Positions 34,940-47,407 of a DNA stretch of 64,000 nucleotides are shown one piece after another. The notes beneath the pieces were generated by a model, which was not told where the DNA came from, made no database searches, and saw only the letters and a list, made by a program, of their open reading frames with translations. How positions within the stretch are numbered: the stretch's first letter is position 1; the number at the start of each line of letters is the position of its first letter. Source of the stretch: Solenopsis invicta (lineage: Eukaryota > Arthropoda > Insecta > Hymenoptera > Formicidae); assembly GCF_016802725.1 (NCBI RefSeq), contig NC_052670.1, forward strand, positions 11,676,141 to 11,740,140, read 5' to 3'. Both the position numbers and the translations under genes were made by a program.

Positions 34940-37827
34940 CCGAGCTTCAGAAAACTCACGGAAACCGTAAGCTCCGCTTGGCAAGTGAATCAATCACTCG
35001 GTATCTCTCGAACGCCGGGCCTACGCGCGCGCGTTCCAAACGATTTGTTCGCTGCGGAGATTTCTTCCGGATCTGTGACGTGGCCCGCCGCCAGAATGGA
35101 CCCTTCCTGATGGCTCCAGCTTGGCACTCGAAAGATATATCCGTCGTTAAAGGCTCGGCGAATAATAGTCTTAGCGCTTTCAACAGCGATTGCTTATTGC
35201 ACTTTGATATCGCTATATATCGCGCTTATGCTAATCATGTACTATTATATATGAACGGGAGAAAACATTGGTTGAATTAATTTCAAATGTGGATAAAACA
35301 AGACTATTTGGTGAAATATAAACGATCTACATTTTTTATTGAAATAAAACTAGTTACTTGTATTCTGGTTGAGTGAACCAGACAAATTTGATTGTATTCA
35401 CTCTGATTGCGATCACATTGGAAAAGAATCTGATTGCAATAATTGGAAATTTGGTGGATTTGTACAGTATGTTCGCTCGATACGAATTAGAATTCTTGCA
35501 GGAATTATCAGATTCTTGAATTAATTTTTATACATTTATTAAAAACTGTACTGTCAAGATACACCTCTGATTTTTTTTTTTGTTTTCGAATCCAATTTTA
35601 GGAATTCGCAGAAGAAATTTTAATAAAACATCAGTGAAAAATTTTATAATGTTGCACTTTTTATTCAATAGTGTACGATTTTCTCCTTGCGAGAAATAAA
35701 ACGCCGCCGCCGTCGCATTCGTCTGATGACAGTACCGCGAATTGTCGTGTACCAGAAATTTTGTAGATCCAACCAGAAATCGTTAACTAAATTCTTACAA
35801 TTATCATATCTAAATGTTTTAGTTGCGTACCAAAATATTTGATTGTAATAATAAGAAAATTTATTTCCGAATTTGCTTAACCAAACATATCTTTTCAATT
35901 CAATCATGACTATTTTTTCCGAGTGTCATTGCGTTATATATTTTTATCATTATTTCATAATTATTTACTTGATGCTCCTGCAGAATTTTTTTCATCCAAA
36001 TTATTAATGTTTCATCAAAAATTTGAGGAAATTCTGACAAATCTTTTCTCAATTATCTTATTGAAAGACATCTTTATAGTTTTACAAAAAAAAAACTTGC
36101 CTACAATCTCTCGAATTCTACGCCAATCCGAAATATTTATGAGCGAAAATTGATCGTTTTCATTCTTACCGGTTCGCACAACATTATTAAATGCAAATCT
36201 CTCGATTATGCTGTATATATTCGGACATCTCGAACGATCCGAGGGGATCGCTGTTCGCTTCCGGATACGTTCGGCACTATCGATTCCTTGGAATAATATC
36301 CATATTGCTGTCGGAGGAATAGTCACGCTATCGGCAATGTTTACCAGCGGAAGCCGTCCAATCAGTGCGAAACCCTCCTCTCCCGACGCCGCCGTAGGTC
36401 CACTTGATCATGCGAGAGGGTCGGGACGATGAGGTTCTCCCCGGCATTTTTACGGATCCGGCGACGAGCGTTATCCGGACGTGAATGTCCTACGATTTAA
36501 TTTACATAGTCCGCGTCCCTCCTGCGACCCGTGATCAATCTGTGCCGTGCTGATCGCGTCGCCGCCGGATCGGGTCCTTGTGTGTAACAACGTTACGCCC
36601 CCGTAATCATCGGGATCGCACGCGGCTCGTGGAACGCGCGCGGCCGACGCGTTACCGCGGAATTAATCAGTCTCTATCTATATTAGAAGGCATGCCCTGC
36701 GGTCAGATTAGAATCCCGACGGATCCGTTACGTGGACGGACAGCTGTGCCCGTTAATGGAGTCCGATCGGCGGCGGTCGTGCGCGTCTCGACTATCCGCG
36801 CGATAGTCGCTAATTTGCCACATCGAGTGGGGACTCGAGCGTCTCGACAGCGAATAATTTCGCAAGAGCTCATCCTGCGGAAGCGCTTTATTGCGCAAGT
36901 GGCTTATCGGTTATGTATTCCCGTTGGGCACACAAATCCGTTTGCCCAAGGTGCTCGTAATATCGAGAATGATCGATACATTTTAGCAATGATTTCATAG
37001 ATAATTGCTTTTACTATACGTTGATTTCTGAAAGTCGTACTTTCTGGCAAACTCGTTTCCACGAAGGGCGTCATTCAGGTAGAATTTTTTTTTTTTTTGT
37101 GACAAAGTAACGCACTTCATTCTGTAGATTAAATTTTGTAATTTAAAATCTGATTAAAACGAGATTCGTGTTATATGAGCAGAATGGCTGCTTGAAGGAC
37201 TGTCGGAAGATTGTCGCTTGAGAGAAGGATTAAAATTATTTTGACGTAAGCAAGCCGTCGGCAACCGTAAGAAGTAGATCCTTTTTTTCCCCGCTGTTTT
37301 CGCGTAAAATAAATACAACTGAATTCTCTCTCCTTTTTTTTTTTTACATGTGCGACTGCAGTCGCACTGTCTGCAATACAGCATACGGATATCATAAGGC
37401 AGATATCAGCGGGAGACGCTGGCCTCGACTTTATAATTTCAGATTTTTATGAGGTTTGTCGTGCACGCCTGACATCTGCGCTCAACAGAGAAAATGCAGG
37501 ATATTTACTGAGGAAGCAAACATGGACACGGCAGGGAAAACACGGAAATGCAAGGAGCGCTGCAAACAATGTGTTACTTCTCATACAAAAAAAAACCGCT
37601 CGACGTTCGTGCTTTTTCTTTTTGCAAGTTTAAAAAAAAAATCCTCCCTTTTTCTCTTTTTAGAGCAGCCGCCCAATTTTTTTTTTTACGTGTTTCGGAA
37701 AGTGCTTGTTTTCATCATACAAACTTTGTATGCTAAAGATATTTTGCCTATTATGTAACTTGAGTTACATAATTTAAGTACGTGAACGCTTTGAATCGCT
37801 TCAGTCGTACATGGATTGCCAAATGTA
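33284..37827. other. No gene seen; several CpG-rich patches
   Basis: CpG-rich patches occur near 33460-34040, 34680-35110 and 36180-36960. The 35290-35930 stretch is AT-rich with cagtgaaaaatt and ttttttccgagtg motifs resembling MITE ends, but no convincing arm pair was found. Confidence 0.45.
34892..34936. repeat. (CT)n microsatellite
   Basis: A CT run with one ttt interruption lies within a CpG-rich patch. Confidence 0.95.
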
Positions 37828-38682
37828 GAGAAAACTTGCTAATATCGGCACCCCATTTTGTTTTTGAATAATATTTCTTAAATAAAAGCTAAAAGTAAAA
37901 CTTTCACAATATAAATACATACTAGATAGTGTCTTTTATCAGACGGTACAGCAGTTTTTATAATACTCTTTCGTATTTTGTAATTAATAATTTATGTCTT
38001 TGTAACATAATTCAAAAAGAGCGTTTGAAAAATTGTGCCCAAAACTGACACCCGAGGCAGACATATCAAAAACTTAGACACGGCACCACAAGGAAGGAAT
38101 TAAGTATAGAATAAAATAATAAATTAAACAGTAAAATGTATTTTTTATTTATTAAACTATAAAATTTATAAAATTAAACAGTTAGAATTTTGAACTCTTC
38201 CATTTTATTCGTTTTTTTGTTACTTTGTTAATGGATCTGTCGTGTCCGACGCTATTTTTATGGTATTAAAGAAAATATGAAAGAATTCATTGAAACGTCT
38301 GTCAATATTGTAGTTAAAGATTTTGTAGCTATTGTGGTTTGCTTCATGCAATACACTGATTTTATATTTCAAAGAAAAATATAAACAAACAATTTTAGAA
38401 AGCTACAAATATAAAATGATCTAATATTACAGATGATATACTCACTATTGTTTCAACTGTGCAGTTTGCAAGAGAAAATCGTGCAAATTTTATTTTCGTT
38501 TTTCAAGAATTCGTTTGTGGCAAATTTTTTTACAGAAAGAAGTATCATAAATTGTGGATTTTTATTTCTTTAATTATTTGAACAGATTTTGCATTTATCA
38601 GTAGAAATGCGGTGCAATGTTTAGTTTTCAAGAAATACGAGGGTGCTTTAGGAAGAATGGGCCAATATTTGCGACATTTTTT
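37828..38682. mobile_element. Non-autonomous TIR transposon, copy 2 (diverged)
   Basis: This is the direct-orientation paralogue of the element at 16645-17784. It shares long blocks such as ctcactattgtttcaactgt and tttgcaagagaaaatcgtgc. Its ends (GAGAAAACTTGCTAATATCGG-type, and CCAATATTTGCGAC at the right) are degraded versions of the perfect termini of copy 1. TA flanks are visible at both sides. It lacks the nested MITE and the GA microsatellite present in copy 1. No coding potential is seen. Confidence 0.72.
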
Positions 38683-39696
38683 TACCGCAAATAAAATATT
38701 GCACTGGTTTCGATATTACCGAGAAGTAATTTATGCGGCCGTGAGTCGCGGAAAAATCGTCTACATGAATTTCTTCGCTTTTAACGCTGAATGTTACCAC
38801 AGTACGCGGTGGTATCGCCGAGCTTTTAAGAAAGTTCGCGTATCGACTTTTGCAAGATCATGACATCTTCAGCATTATCGCACGCGCTTCTCGAAATACG
38901 ATACGGTTATTTACCCTGCGGGATATGGAGCCGGGTTTAACTAGGAACAATGCAATTACGTTCGCGCACTGTTTGCGATCGCGAATGAACGGGATTGCGT
39001 TAGCTCCGCTGCGGGATAATATAAAAACAAAAGTCGTCGATGCGCGCGCGGCGCGGAGCGGAGCGGAGCGGAGCGGCGTGGCACGGACAGAGTTTTAAGG
39101 CAACGGCAATAAGAGGGAGCGCAGTTTATAACATATCGACGGTGCTTAAAAACAAATGGAATCCCGAGAGCCCCGGGAATGTTTACGGTCGCCGATGGTT
39201 ACCGTTATTGTCGTATCGATCGCGTAACGATTTTTAGTTATCTGCACCTGGCTCAACACGTGAGAGGCGGTCCTTTACGCGCAAGAAGAGCTGCCTCTTG
39301 TTTTTCTCGCTTAGCCGATGCTCGCTCTCTGCTGGATTCGCTTTAACGAAGCTCTTTTCCTTTTTTTCCCCCGTTCGACGGTCAATAATACTGCGGCTTA
39401 GAACAAAAACTGATAAACAACTCGAATCTTATCGCAAAGTATTGCGATTGCGTTTTTTTTTTGTAACAAAAAATAAGATAGCACGCAACCGTACGTAAAT
39501 TTAAGTTGATCTGAATTTTCCTCTAGTTTATGTATTAGTTAAAAAATTCTCTTTTAATCCCCCGAAATCGATGGCAAGATCTGTAATACAATTAGGATGA
39601 ATTTATGAGACCTATTTAAATTATGTTGATTAAATGGCACTAATTAATTTCAAGTAACTAAAGTAACGTAACTCGTATAAAAAAGTACGAATATAA
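38683..39696. other. No gene seen; CpG-rich 38700-39400 then AT-rich
   Basis: Contains the GCGGA tandem repeat. Open frames are unremarkable. The AT-rich end leads into the protease fossil. Confidence 0.5.
39053..39076. repeat. (GCGGA)n pentanucleotide tandem repeat
   Basis: About four to five GCGGA units occur in a CpG-rich patch, preceded by an alternating gcgcgcgcg run. Confidence 0.8.
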
Positions 39697-39864
39697 ATAC
39701 TAAGTTTATATTATACATATAATAGCAATAATTTGAGATTTATAATTGACAGTGGGTCCAATAGATCAACTGTCATCTCTGAAAAGTTAATCACACATGT
39801 ACGAAAGAGGAAAGACTATAGAAAAAGAGTAATATCGATTCCCACACTGTTTTTATTAAAATGA
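39697..39864 (+). pseudogene. Fossil retroelement aspartic protease fragment
   Basis: A 55-codon open stretch lies between an in-frame TAA (39694-39696) and TGA (39862-39864). It contains LRFIIDSGSNRSTVISEKL, which matches the catalytic DSG(S/A) flap-loop pattern of retroviral-type aspartic proteases in LTR retrotransposon polyproteins: hydrophobic strand, DSGS, then a helix ending near SEKL. Only the active-site half is present. No matching gag, reverse transcriptase or integrase was recognised nearby, and no LTR pair was found. It is therefore a decayed remnant. The Gypsy or BEL/Pao class cannot be decided from so short a piece. Confidence 0.55.
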
Positions 39865-41447
39865 GCAGCAGAATTAGTGTGATTATAACGAAAGCGAATT
39901 TCAAGCAGGTACATTAAAAAACATTTAATGTTGTCAAAAGTGCAGTAAATTTCGTGCACATATTTTTCAACAATTATAATTCAATGTACTTTAAATTTAA
40001 TGTTTGACTTAAAAATACATTGAATTTTATGACATTTTTAACGGTTTTACAATCAATTAGAAGGCATGCTGCGCGATCAGTGACTAGATCCGCAAAATTA
40101 CTGTTGCTTGTTCAAATACTGGTTAATTGCAGATGTTTGAAAGGCTTATCTAACATTCATCTAAAGTTGGTCTTGTCAATCCAAATTGGCGCGGACGTTG
40201 CGACCATCGGAATTAGTGCACGCGGATCGGAACGACAATCGGCCTGTAACTGGCGCCACGCCGAGAGAGTATTATCAAAGGCTTAGCGCGGGATGACACC
40301 GTGGATAGGGATAAAGGGTGAAGAGGGATCGACGAGAATCGGAGGCAGGGAGGAAATACGGAGCAGAGCGGTGATACGCGAGGGGCTGAGAAGCGAGGTA
40401 GGGGGTAGGAGGAAGTGCGAGAATCGCTCCCTCCCGCAACCGGGAATCACTCCCCGTTGCCGTCAGAGATGATCGTGCTGCGAATACCACGCGAAAGATA
40501 GATTCCCTCGGCGATATACACCCAGCGATACCGAATCCACCCGTTTGCTCCGCGTTTGCTTGTTCTATTTCTCTCCCGCTCGCGTCTCTACGTGCTCCGG
40601 GGACGCCTGTGATCTTCGCCGCTTTGTATACACAGCAAGGTCATCTCGGCGTCTACACAAGAACCCATTCCACTTCTATCATTCGCGACGCTCCCTTCTA
40701 TGCGGTACCGACTGCCCTCCGTGTTCGCGGCGACATGCGAAGGCCTCCGAGGACCCTCGAAACTTTTCATCAGCGAACGACGGACGGCGTTCGCTCCCCG
40801 GATCTGAATGCAGCGGGATGAGACTGGTTTCGTTGATACGTTCTGGGACCGGAATATCCCCGGGCAGCGCACGACAGGTGACTATAATCGGACAAACATA
40901 GAGTGTGACGTGTGTGTTATCGCGGCATGGCGCAAGACGCGTAATAAAATATGATTCTCGTGTCCCCCCCCCCTCTCTCTCTCTCTCGCTCGCAGTTATG
41001 CGCCGCGTACTTTATTCGTCGCTGCCGCGCTCTTCGATTACGCTTTGATCATGTTCGGATTAATTTTCGTTCCGCTTCCATTCCAATATCGTAGCAAAAC
41101 GCGTGATAGGATGTTGACCTAATTACAACATTGCGCGAGTATCCGTTGGATTAATTTGTGATCAATCATTTCTCAGTTATATACCTTTCATAACAAAAAT
41201 TGGCGAAGAATCGAATATTATAAATTGAATATTGAATTGCGAATATCCTATTGCATACACGTATGTTGTATTTAAACCCCTCTAAAAAAAATATGTACAT
41301 ACATACATACAGGATATCTCGAAAATCACGCACCAAAATATAGCATTAAAGTTATCGAAAAATCGAGTAAAATAGTTATTTGTGAATTTTTATTTCAAGC
41401 AGCCTGTTTTTGAGACGCAAGGACTTGAAGCTGATTAATCAAAGGTG
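39865..41447. other. No gene seen; CpG-rich 40170-41080
   Basis: A 10-base inverted repeat, attcaatgta/tacattgaat, flanks about 39980-40027. The CpG-rich patch has opposed frames and ends in a short (CT)n run near 40975. At about 41310 the sequence acaggatatctcgaaaat resembles the terminal motif of many insect repeats. Confidence 0.45.
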
Positions 41448-41720
41448 CTCTTTAAATTTGAATCAGTGGAACCTTACTGATTTACAGTGCTATACTTATA
41501 ATTGTGATCAATCAGTGATTATTTACTGTCTTTCAGTGATTCCGCTTAAGAGGAGGCTACTCTCACTGGTCGGAAACAGTGTATTATTACTGATCTCACT
41601 AATCAGAGCCAGTATATTCACTGAAAGGCAGTGTATAAATCACTGATTGATATAGTTACACCGCTGAAATCAAGCTGTTCACTGTCTTTCAGTGAATAGT
41701 ACACTGATTTAGATTTAGAG
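41448..41720. mobile_element. Fold-back element packed with CAGTGA/TCACTG motifs
   Basis: The arms align from CTCTxxAAxTxxAATCAGTG at the ends through ATCAATCAGTGATT, TACTGxCTTTCAGTGA and a short loop near 41570. CAGTG or CACTG, and the related ACTGAT, occur at least fifteen times in 273 bases. It is non-coding. Confidence 0.72.
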
Positions 41721-42156
41721 AATACGTTTAGACTTGTTATATGCTCGTAATATTATATTAATTAATACTGCCGCACGCACGACTTACGAACATGCGAATG
41801 TCTAAATATTATCTCTAATTGACTAGCTTTAAGTCCTTACATTTTAAGAACTACTGCTGCTTATAGAAACATAAAAATACATCAGAAAATATTTAGAATA
41901 TCGCGATAGTAGATTTGAACATTTAATAAAGGACAAGAATTTTATACATAAAATGTGTAAATTTGACAAAATATTGATTTTCCGAGAAAAATATATTTTT
42001 AAACAATCGGAATGCCTATTAATGGATCATAAAGCTTAGTGCTAATATTTATTGTGTGATTTTATATTTATTTTCAAGTTTTTCATGTAACTGTGTGCTA
42101 AAATGAATTTTTGGTTTTGATACGTAGCTCTGTTGAACAGGAAAAAGTAATAATAC

Positions 42157-42185
42157 ATTATTAAATTGATAATCAATTTAATAAT
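42157..42185. repeat. Perfect 29-base AT-rich palindrome
   Basis: Two 14-base arms, ATTATTAAATTGAT and ATCAATTTAATAAT, are exact complements around one central A. The palindrome lies just upstream of the SINE fragment. It is too short to be a MITE and could be a local replication hairpin. Confidence 0.75.
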
Positions 42186-42254
42186 AAATTATGCTAACAA
42201 GCATATAAATGTGGTATTGATGCCAATGAGAATACTTTCCCCTAAACAATTGTA

Positions 42255-42330
42255 AAGAATTTGTTGCAAGAAATAACATCTCAACCAGGGATCGAACCTG
42301 GGACCTTCCGACTTTCTGGGGCGGGTGTGA
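42255..42330 (-). repeat. T-arm half of a tRNA-derived SINE (truncated)
   Basis: Read on the minus strand, this segment holds a perfect 5-bp T-stem, CCAGG/CCTGG, enclosing the 7-base loop TTCGATC (plus-strand 42285-42301). It includes the RNA polymerase III B-box core GGTTCGATCC. No A box, D-arm or acceptor partner is found upstream; the sequence there becomes poly-T and AT-rich. A 5'-truncated tRNA-derived SINE fits better than a functional tRNA. It sits between a 29-base palindrome (42157) and a fold-back element (42344). Confidence 0.6.
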
Positions 42331-42343
42331 AAAAAAAGAATTG

Positions 42344-42570
42344 AATAATAATCTAGTTTTGGTGGAATAATTTCAGTTGAAATCAATGTTTGATTAATAT
42401 CATCAAATATTTAGTAATATTTAGTAATTATATTAATAGTAATCGAATATAACAATAGTAACCAATCGGTTATTAAACTGTTATCAAATGGTTAATATTA
42501 CTAAATATTTGATCATATTAACAGAATATTTAATTGAAACTATTTTAACAAGATTTAGTAATAATCATCT
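42344..42570. mobile_element. Fold-back MITE-like hairpin
   Basis: The arms share AATAxTxATCTAxxTxTTG, ATAxTTTCAxTTxAA, TTAATATxATCAAATATTTAG, TAATATT and a CCAATCGG/CCGATTGG-type centre. The element is about 227 bases and non-coding. It directly follows the truncated SINE. Confidence 0.62.
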
Positions 42571-44642
42571 AGATTTAATTATTATTACTACATAAGAACA
42601 TACAGTAAGAAATATAATTGTATTTTGAAAAATGTTTAGTTGCATCTTACAAGCGCATCGGTGCATTGTTTGAAAAGGATATGATCGCAGAATGTTACAT
42701 CATACTAACGATAAATAGTTAAAAATTGTCCTCTACCATCTTCTTTTATCTTGACTTACAAAGTGCTATAATCCAATTATTAAAAAACCATACAGTTTTG
42801 AAAGAATTTGTATATACAATATATGAAAATGCTGGTTTACACTTGTTTCATCGTACGAATATAATAGAAAATGCGTAAGCTAAAAACTTCTATGCATTTT
42901 TGATAAGATCGCAACGGCGCTCGAGAGAATATTCACGCTCAAAGTATTCCTCCAGAGAAAAATCATTTAGAATTCTAGTTGCGACCGAGTTGAGAGGGAG
43001 AGAGCTAGAATAAGAAGGAGGGGAGGGTGGGGGGAAATAAAATTAGTGGTGTGATAACGTAAAGTAGATAATATCCATAAAGAGAGAGGCAAACGCTACT
43101 TTACGAAACTTGGTTCTATGCGGCGCGTAGTGTTTCGAAGCACGAAGTTGCAAAGCTTGCCCCCCGTCCGGAACATTCGACAAATCTAGTGCTTCGGGGA
43201 TTCGGGGCGTTGCGTTGCCCCGTTGAAGTTTACCTGCTCCTCTTTCCAAATTATCGGAATTCCCATGGCGAACTCGCGTATTTCACCTTTGATGCGTGGT
43301 GCACGACGAGAGAATAGCGGCGGTATGTCGACGGCGCGGATGTGGAAAGGAAATTTACCACCTCGTAGCGACGGGAGTCCCGTGCATAGCGGAAAAGGAG
43401 TTTATCCGGTGACACGAGGTGACAAATCCTCTTAACTGCTTACTGTCTCGCATTGTTGTGAATCGCGGGCGTATCAACATTGCGCTCCAGCAAAGCGCAA
43501 ATCGAGCGAATTCGGCTCGACCTCCGCCCCCCATTCTCTCCACCCTTCGTTGGTAATTACTAAGGATCGTTAATTCTATAGCAGATGAGGATGAGGAGAC
43601 ATTAACCATGACAAAGTAACTTCCGTCTGAAGTGGATCGACGGTTTTTTTTGCGCATAAATTAACATGGAGTGGACCTTTATTCTCTGAAAACGGTAATT
43701 TTGCGTGGAGCGGTATAATAACGCTACGATAACAAGTTTCCTAAGCGCGTATCAATTCTATTGTAATCAAAGGTTTATCATCCATGTGCCCCGATACACG
43801 ACCCCGTAAATTCGTTGCATCGTCCTATTCGCAGCGCTCCTTTGAAAGGGTCTGGCCTGTCAACGTATATTTCGCCTGGCCTCCACTTTCACTTTCTGCC
43901 ATAGCGACGTGCTCAGATACAGATCGCGGTCTGTTGACATCTATTGATCATGACATGAATAATGAATGGATACACCGCCTGAATAATGCATGCATCAACG
44001 TCGAACAACATCCACTCGATAGCGGTGTATAACTAGTCAGGTATACTATTGGGAACGTTGATGAACAGAGGCCACTCTCTATTGGCCGGCACCATGATAT
44101 CGCTACGTGATTGCAGGTCGATATATTTTCTTTTACGTCGGACGCAGCTGAAGCTAAAATCGAGTCGTTTTCATTCTTGTCCTCGAAAGCGATAAACATT
44201 TGATTTCAATTGTCGAAGTGTCGCTCCCACCTCTGAATTTAAATTTTTCCATGAGAAACATTCATGGTATGTTAAATCAAATTTTTACATAAATTCTCTG
44301 AAGCATTTACCTCCGGTAATTTTAATAAGCGGTGTCTATGTGAGAAAGAGATTGGTTATAATTAACGTATAAATTGATATTAGACGTAATTGATTCATTA
44401 AATTGAAAAACATTCGAATCCTACGTTATAATATATTTATTATTATTATGAGTTGCAAATAACACATTTATAATCGAAAGTATTTTGAAATAAATTTGCT
44501 TTATAGAATAAACTATATATGAAAATAAGCTTTTGAAGTAATTTTGATTCGAGTTGATTTGATCATTGGGATTACGTGTAAGATTTATTCAATTTTTTTT
44601 TACAGCGTAAAAAATGTTTTTACTACAATTTTTATATTTAGT

Positions 44643-44739
44643 AATAAAACATATTTTGTCGTGAATGTTAAATTATATTTACTGTGATAACAAATCGACG
44701 ATCGTTTAATCACGACGAAAATAAAATATGTTGTAAATG
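44643..44739. repeat. Small inverted repeat
   Basis: AACATATTTT and GTCGTGAxTxxTTAAxxG on the left pair with the segment ending aaaatatgttgt on the right. The stem is about 30 bases. It is probably a decayed fold-back element. Nothing else is recognised here. Confidence 0.4.
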
Positions 44740-45232
44740 CGTTTGCATTTGTTTCGTTGTAAAGTTTTGCCTCTTCGTAGCTCTGGAGAACTTTAATTTA
44801 ACAGTTCTTGAGAAAGGACTTCGGTTGTCAGCTCGTATTCTGCGGAGTCTTGGAGTCTGCAGCTTTGCGAACGTTTTACACGACTGATAAAAGTAGAATT
44901 GGGAACCTGTCATTTGTATATTTGCATTGCATATTAATTAAACATAGTTGAAACATTAAATAAGAAGTAACATACAAGATCATTTAATTAATACACAAAT
45001 GCACATATCTGCATTCTATTATTACTTTCTACACATACTAACCTCTTCAATATTGCATAATTGTTATTTTACGTGTTATTTATCGTTTTTACTTCCTAAT
45101 AAATTTTGTGAATTATTTATTACGTCATTTTATATGTTATTTATAAACATTATTTGTAAATTATTTATGCTTTGTGAATCCCACATTAATTGATTGTATA
45201 TTCCATTCGTATGAAATATGCACAAAAATGCG

Positions 45233-45394
45233 AAGGTTTTTAAAAAATTTTTTTCGAATATAAGAAAATCAATATTTCACATTTTTAATTTTTTCGTTGT
45301 AGTAATATGAAGCTTTTATTGTTATAGTTTATTTTCTTTAAACATAATAAATAATGCTTGATAAATTAAGTTTTGGATAGGTGTGCCATGTATG
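45233..45394 (+). repeat. Dispersed repeat family R2, copy 2
   Basis: This is the partner of 2590-2760 and follows the same order of landmarks with many substitutions. It has no frame, TIR or target duplication that I could see. It lies in an otherwise featureless AT-rich stretch. Confidence 0.5.
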
Positions 45395-47070
45395 CATTAT
45401 TCTATGTACATAATTTGCATAAACGTGAAAAAGATTAGTACAAGTTTATTTTATATTGTTCTGAAAATATAAACTTTAATCTTAAAAAAATATATAGAAC
45501 GATTTTTACTTCTTCAAAGATGTTAAAACAATTTTGCTACTCATCTCACGTGAGTATCGTTCCAATCAATATAAAGTTTGAGAGACTCGCTATCTCGCTT
45601 TTTTTTTCTTGTACTCTGAACGGAAGGATTCAAAATCATTCATTATTATCATGCACCTCTCTCTTATTTGGTTTTAATATACATGACATGTTACCTTTAT
45701 TTAGTTAGCACAAGAAATATGAAAAAATAAAAGAACATTATTTTGATCGATAATATATTGCATACATAAATATTTTTATCTTCCTCTGATATTATTAATT
45801 ATTTTCAGTACGGTTTAAATATATTTGGCGAAATTGGGAACAATACTTATATTCAACTTATATTAGAAAAATTAATCCTTTTTGTGATATTGTAAAGATA
45901 CTTGTTAATTTGCACAAAAAGAACATAACGGAAATCTGTCTAAAGGAGTTAACATTACGGCTAACAAAGGTTCAAAAGAATAGAGTGTGTGCTTTAACCG
46001 TTAGGCAAGAGAGAACGTTAATGAAAGAGCCACCGTGGAATTGCCTCGTGGCATGCAAACAAGTTGGGCTGTCGGTCACCCTCAACTACTGGCTTGCTAC
46101 AGAGGGATTGCGGGACTCGTGGCTGCAGGATGAGAAGGCGGGTCCCGGGAAGAGAGCTCTTAGTTGCGTTAGGTTAGGTAGTTGCAGCTATTTGCGGCTC
46201 ATCGGAACCATAATTAGTTTTCCTCGTGAAGTCTCGGTCGACCAAGCTCGATAGGCGAGCAGTTTTAGGTGAGGGCGACCGAGCGTGCGGAACGGGCGCG
46301 CGAGCGATGGAAAGTGCCCTTTGCAACGACGTTCTTGTCGCGGCTTTATCGAATTCCACGGCCGCGCGCTAACTCGATCAAGCCCCAGTCTTTAGAATAT
46401 TTACTTCCCGACGAGGCGCGGAAGCGTGATGAAGGCGGACGACTAATCCCGTCTGTTGTTTCGCCGTAATGGGCGGCTAGAAAATTTATCCGTCCTTTGA
46501 ATTCGGGAAGGTGCGGCGCGGCGTGTTCCTCTCACCAGAGGGAGCTTGCCCGAGTGCTTTATGCAATGCGAGGGATAATACATTCCGTTTATTCAAACGC
46601 GTATGTGCGTTTCTTACTCGGGATTAAATTTCGAAGAACATTCATATTGCGGAAAGCGCGTGAACTCTGTGATCGTGGGTTTTATGTGATTACAGTAATT
46701 ATTTAATTACAAAACTCAGAGCGTACAGGTACATTATACTCTAATTAATCTCCCTGTCCGTCCAGTTAATCAAACGTGACCGGGCGTAAAACAGTTACAG
46801 CAGTACGTGGTAAATAGCGATAATAGTTGAGCTCGTGCGGTGGTTGAAGCGGGGTTTCTTACCGGGAGGTCACGCGACCGCGGTTTATCCAGAAATACTT
46901 AAAAAACCGGGACGCGCTGAGAAACGCCGATAATAACAAGGGCACGATAAGGCGAGGCGCGTTGTAAAAAGCGCGAGGAGAAAACTGGCGAAAAATAAAA
47001 TCACGGTAACTTTCTTTAACGGTGGCCACGTCAGAGAGGCTGACGCCATTATACCGCGTCGTTGTTACAG

Positions 47071-47407
47071 GCTCCGTGAACGAGGCTGGTGTTTTTGCGC
47101 TGCGAGGCAGGCAGGAGGGCAGCCGGCGTGCCAGGCGAACTACCACCAGCACGACGAGCACCACTACGTCCAGCTCGACGTTGATACCTTTACCTGACGA
47201 AGTGGTGCAACCCGCGGCCCTTTTGGCCCCCGAAGAGGAGTCATGGTCCACCAGTTCTTCCACCACGACCAACATCGCTCTATCCTCAGACATGGCCGAC
47301 ACGTCGTCCAATCCGCCGCTCGAGCTCGTAGTGAAGCCTCACAATAAAGTCATCTTACCTTGCGAACTGGAGGGAAATTACTCGAAATTACTACTGCCAG
47401 CAGCTAG
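47071..47407 (+). CDS. Internal exon: Ser/Thr-rich segment and first half of an immunoglobulin domain
   Basis: This exon lies between an acceptor ending gttgttacag and a donor AG/gtaatg. It starts with two bases that complete a codon begun in an upstream exon, and it ends after two bases of an Arg codon. It encodes about 112 residues. The order is a basic stretch (RRARR), a low-complexity Thr/Ser run, an acidic linker (PEEESW), a second Ser/Thr run, and then the start of an Ig fold with VKPHNKVILPCELEG, whose Cys codon is at 47361-47363. The frame has no ATG before 47292 and an in-frame stop at 47007-47009, which supports an internal exon over an initial one. The Ser/Thr-rich part could be an O-glycosylated spacer (inference). 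The phase matches the exon at 47897 exactly. The acceptor is only moderately pyrimidine-rich, so the 5' edge is less certain than the 3' edge; a second AG a few codons downstream (gaggcag) is possible. Confidence 0.72.

Larger units (their letters stand above)
42571..47070. other. No supported exon upstream of the Ig-domain gene
   Basis: CpG-rich patches occur at 42900-43560, 43770-43990 and 46010-46980. An upstream exon ending after one codon base must exist for the Ig gene. I found no ATG-plus-hydrophobic leader with a phase-matching donor here. It is probably further away, or too short to recognise. Confidence 0.45.

Noticed and set aside
46163..46176. gttaggttagg telomere-like motif
   Set aside because: Only two units in an unrelated context. 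It is too short to call an interstitial telomere.
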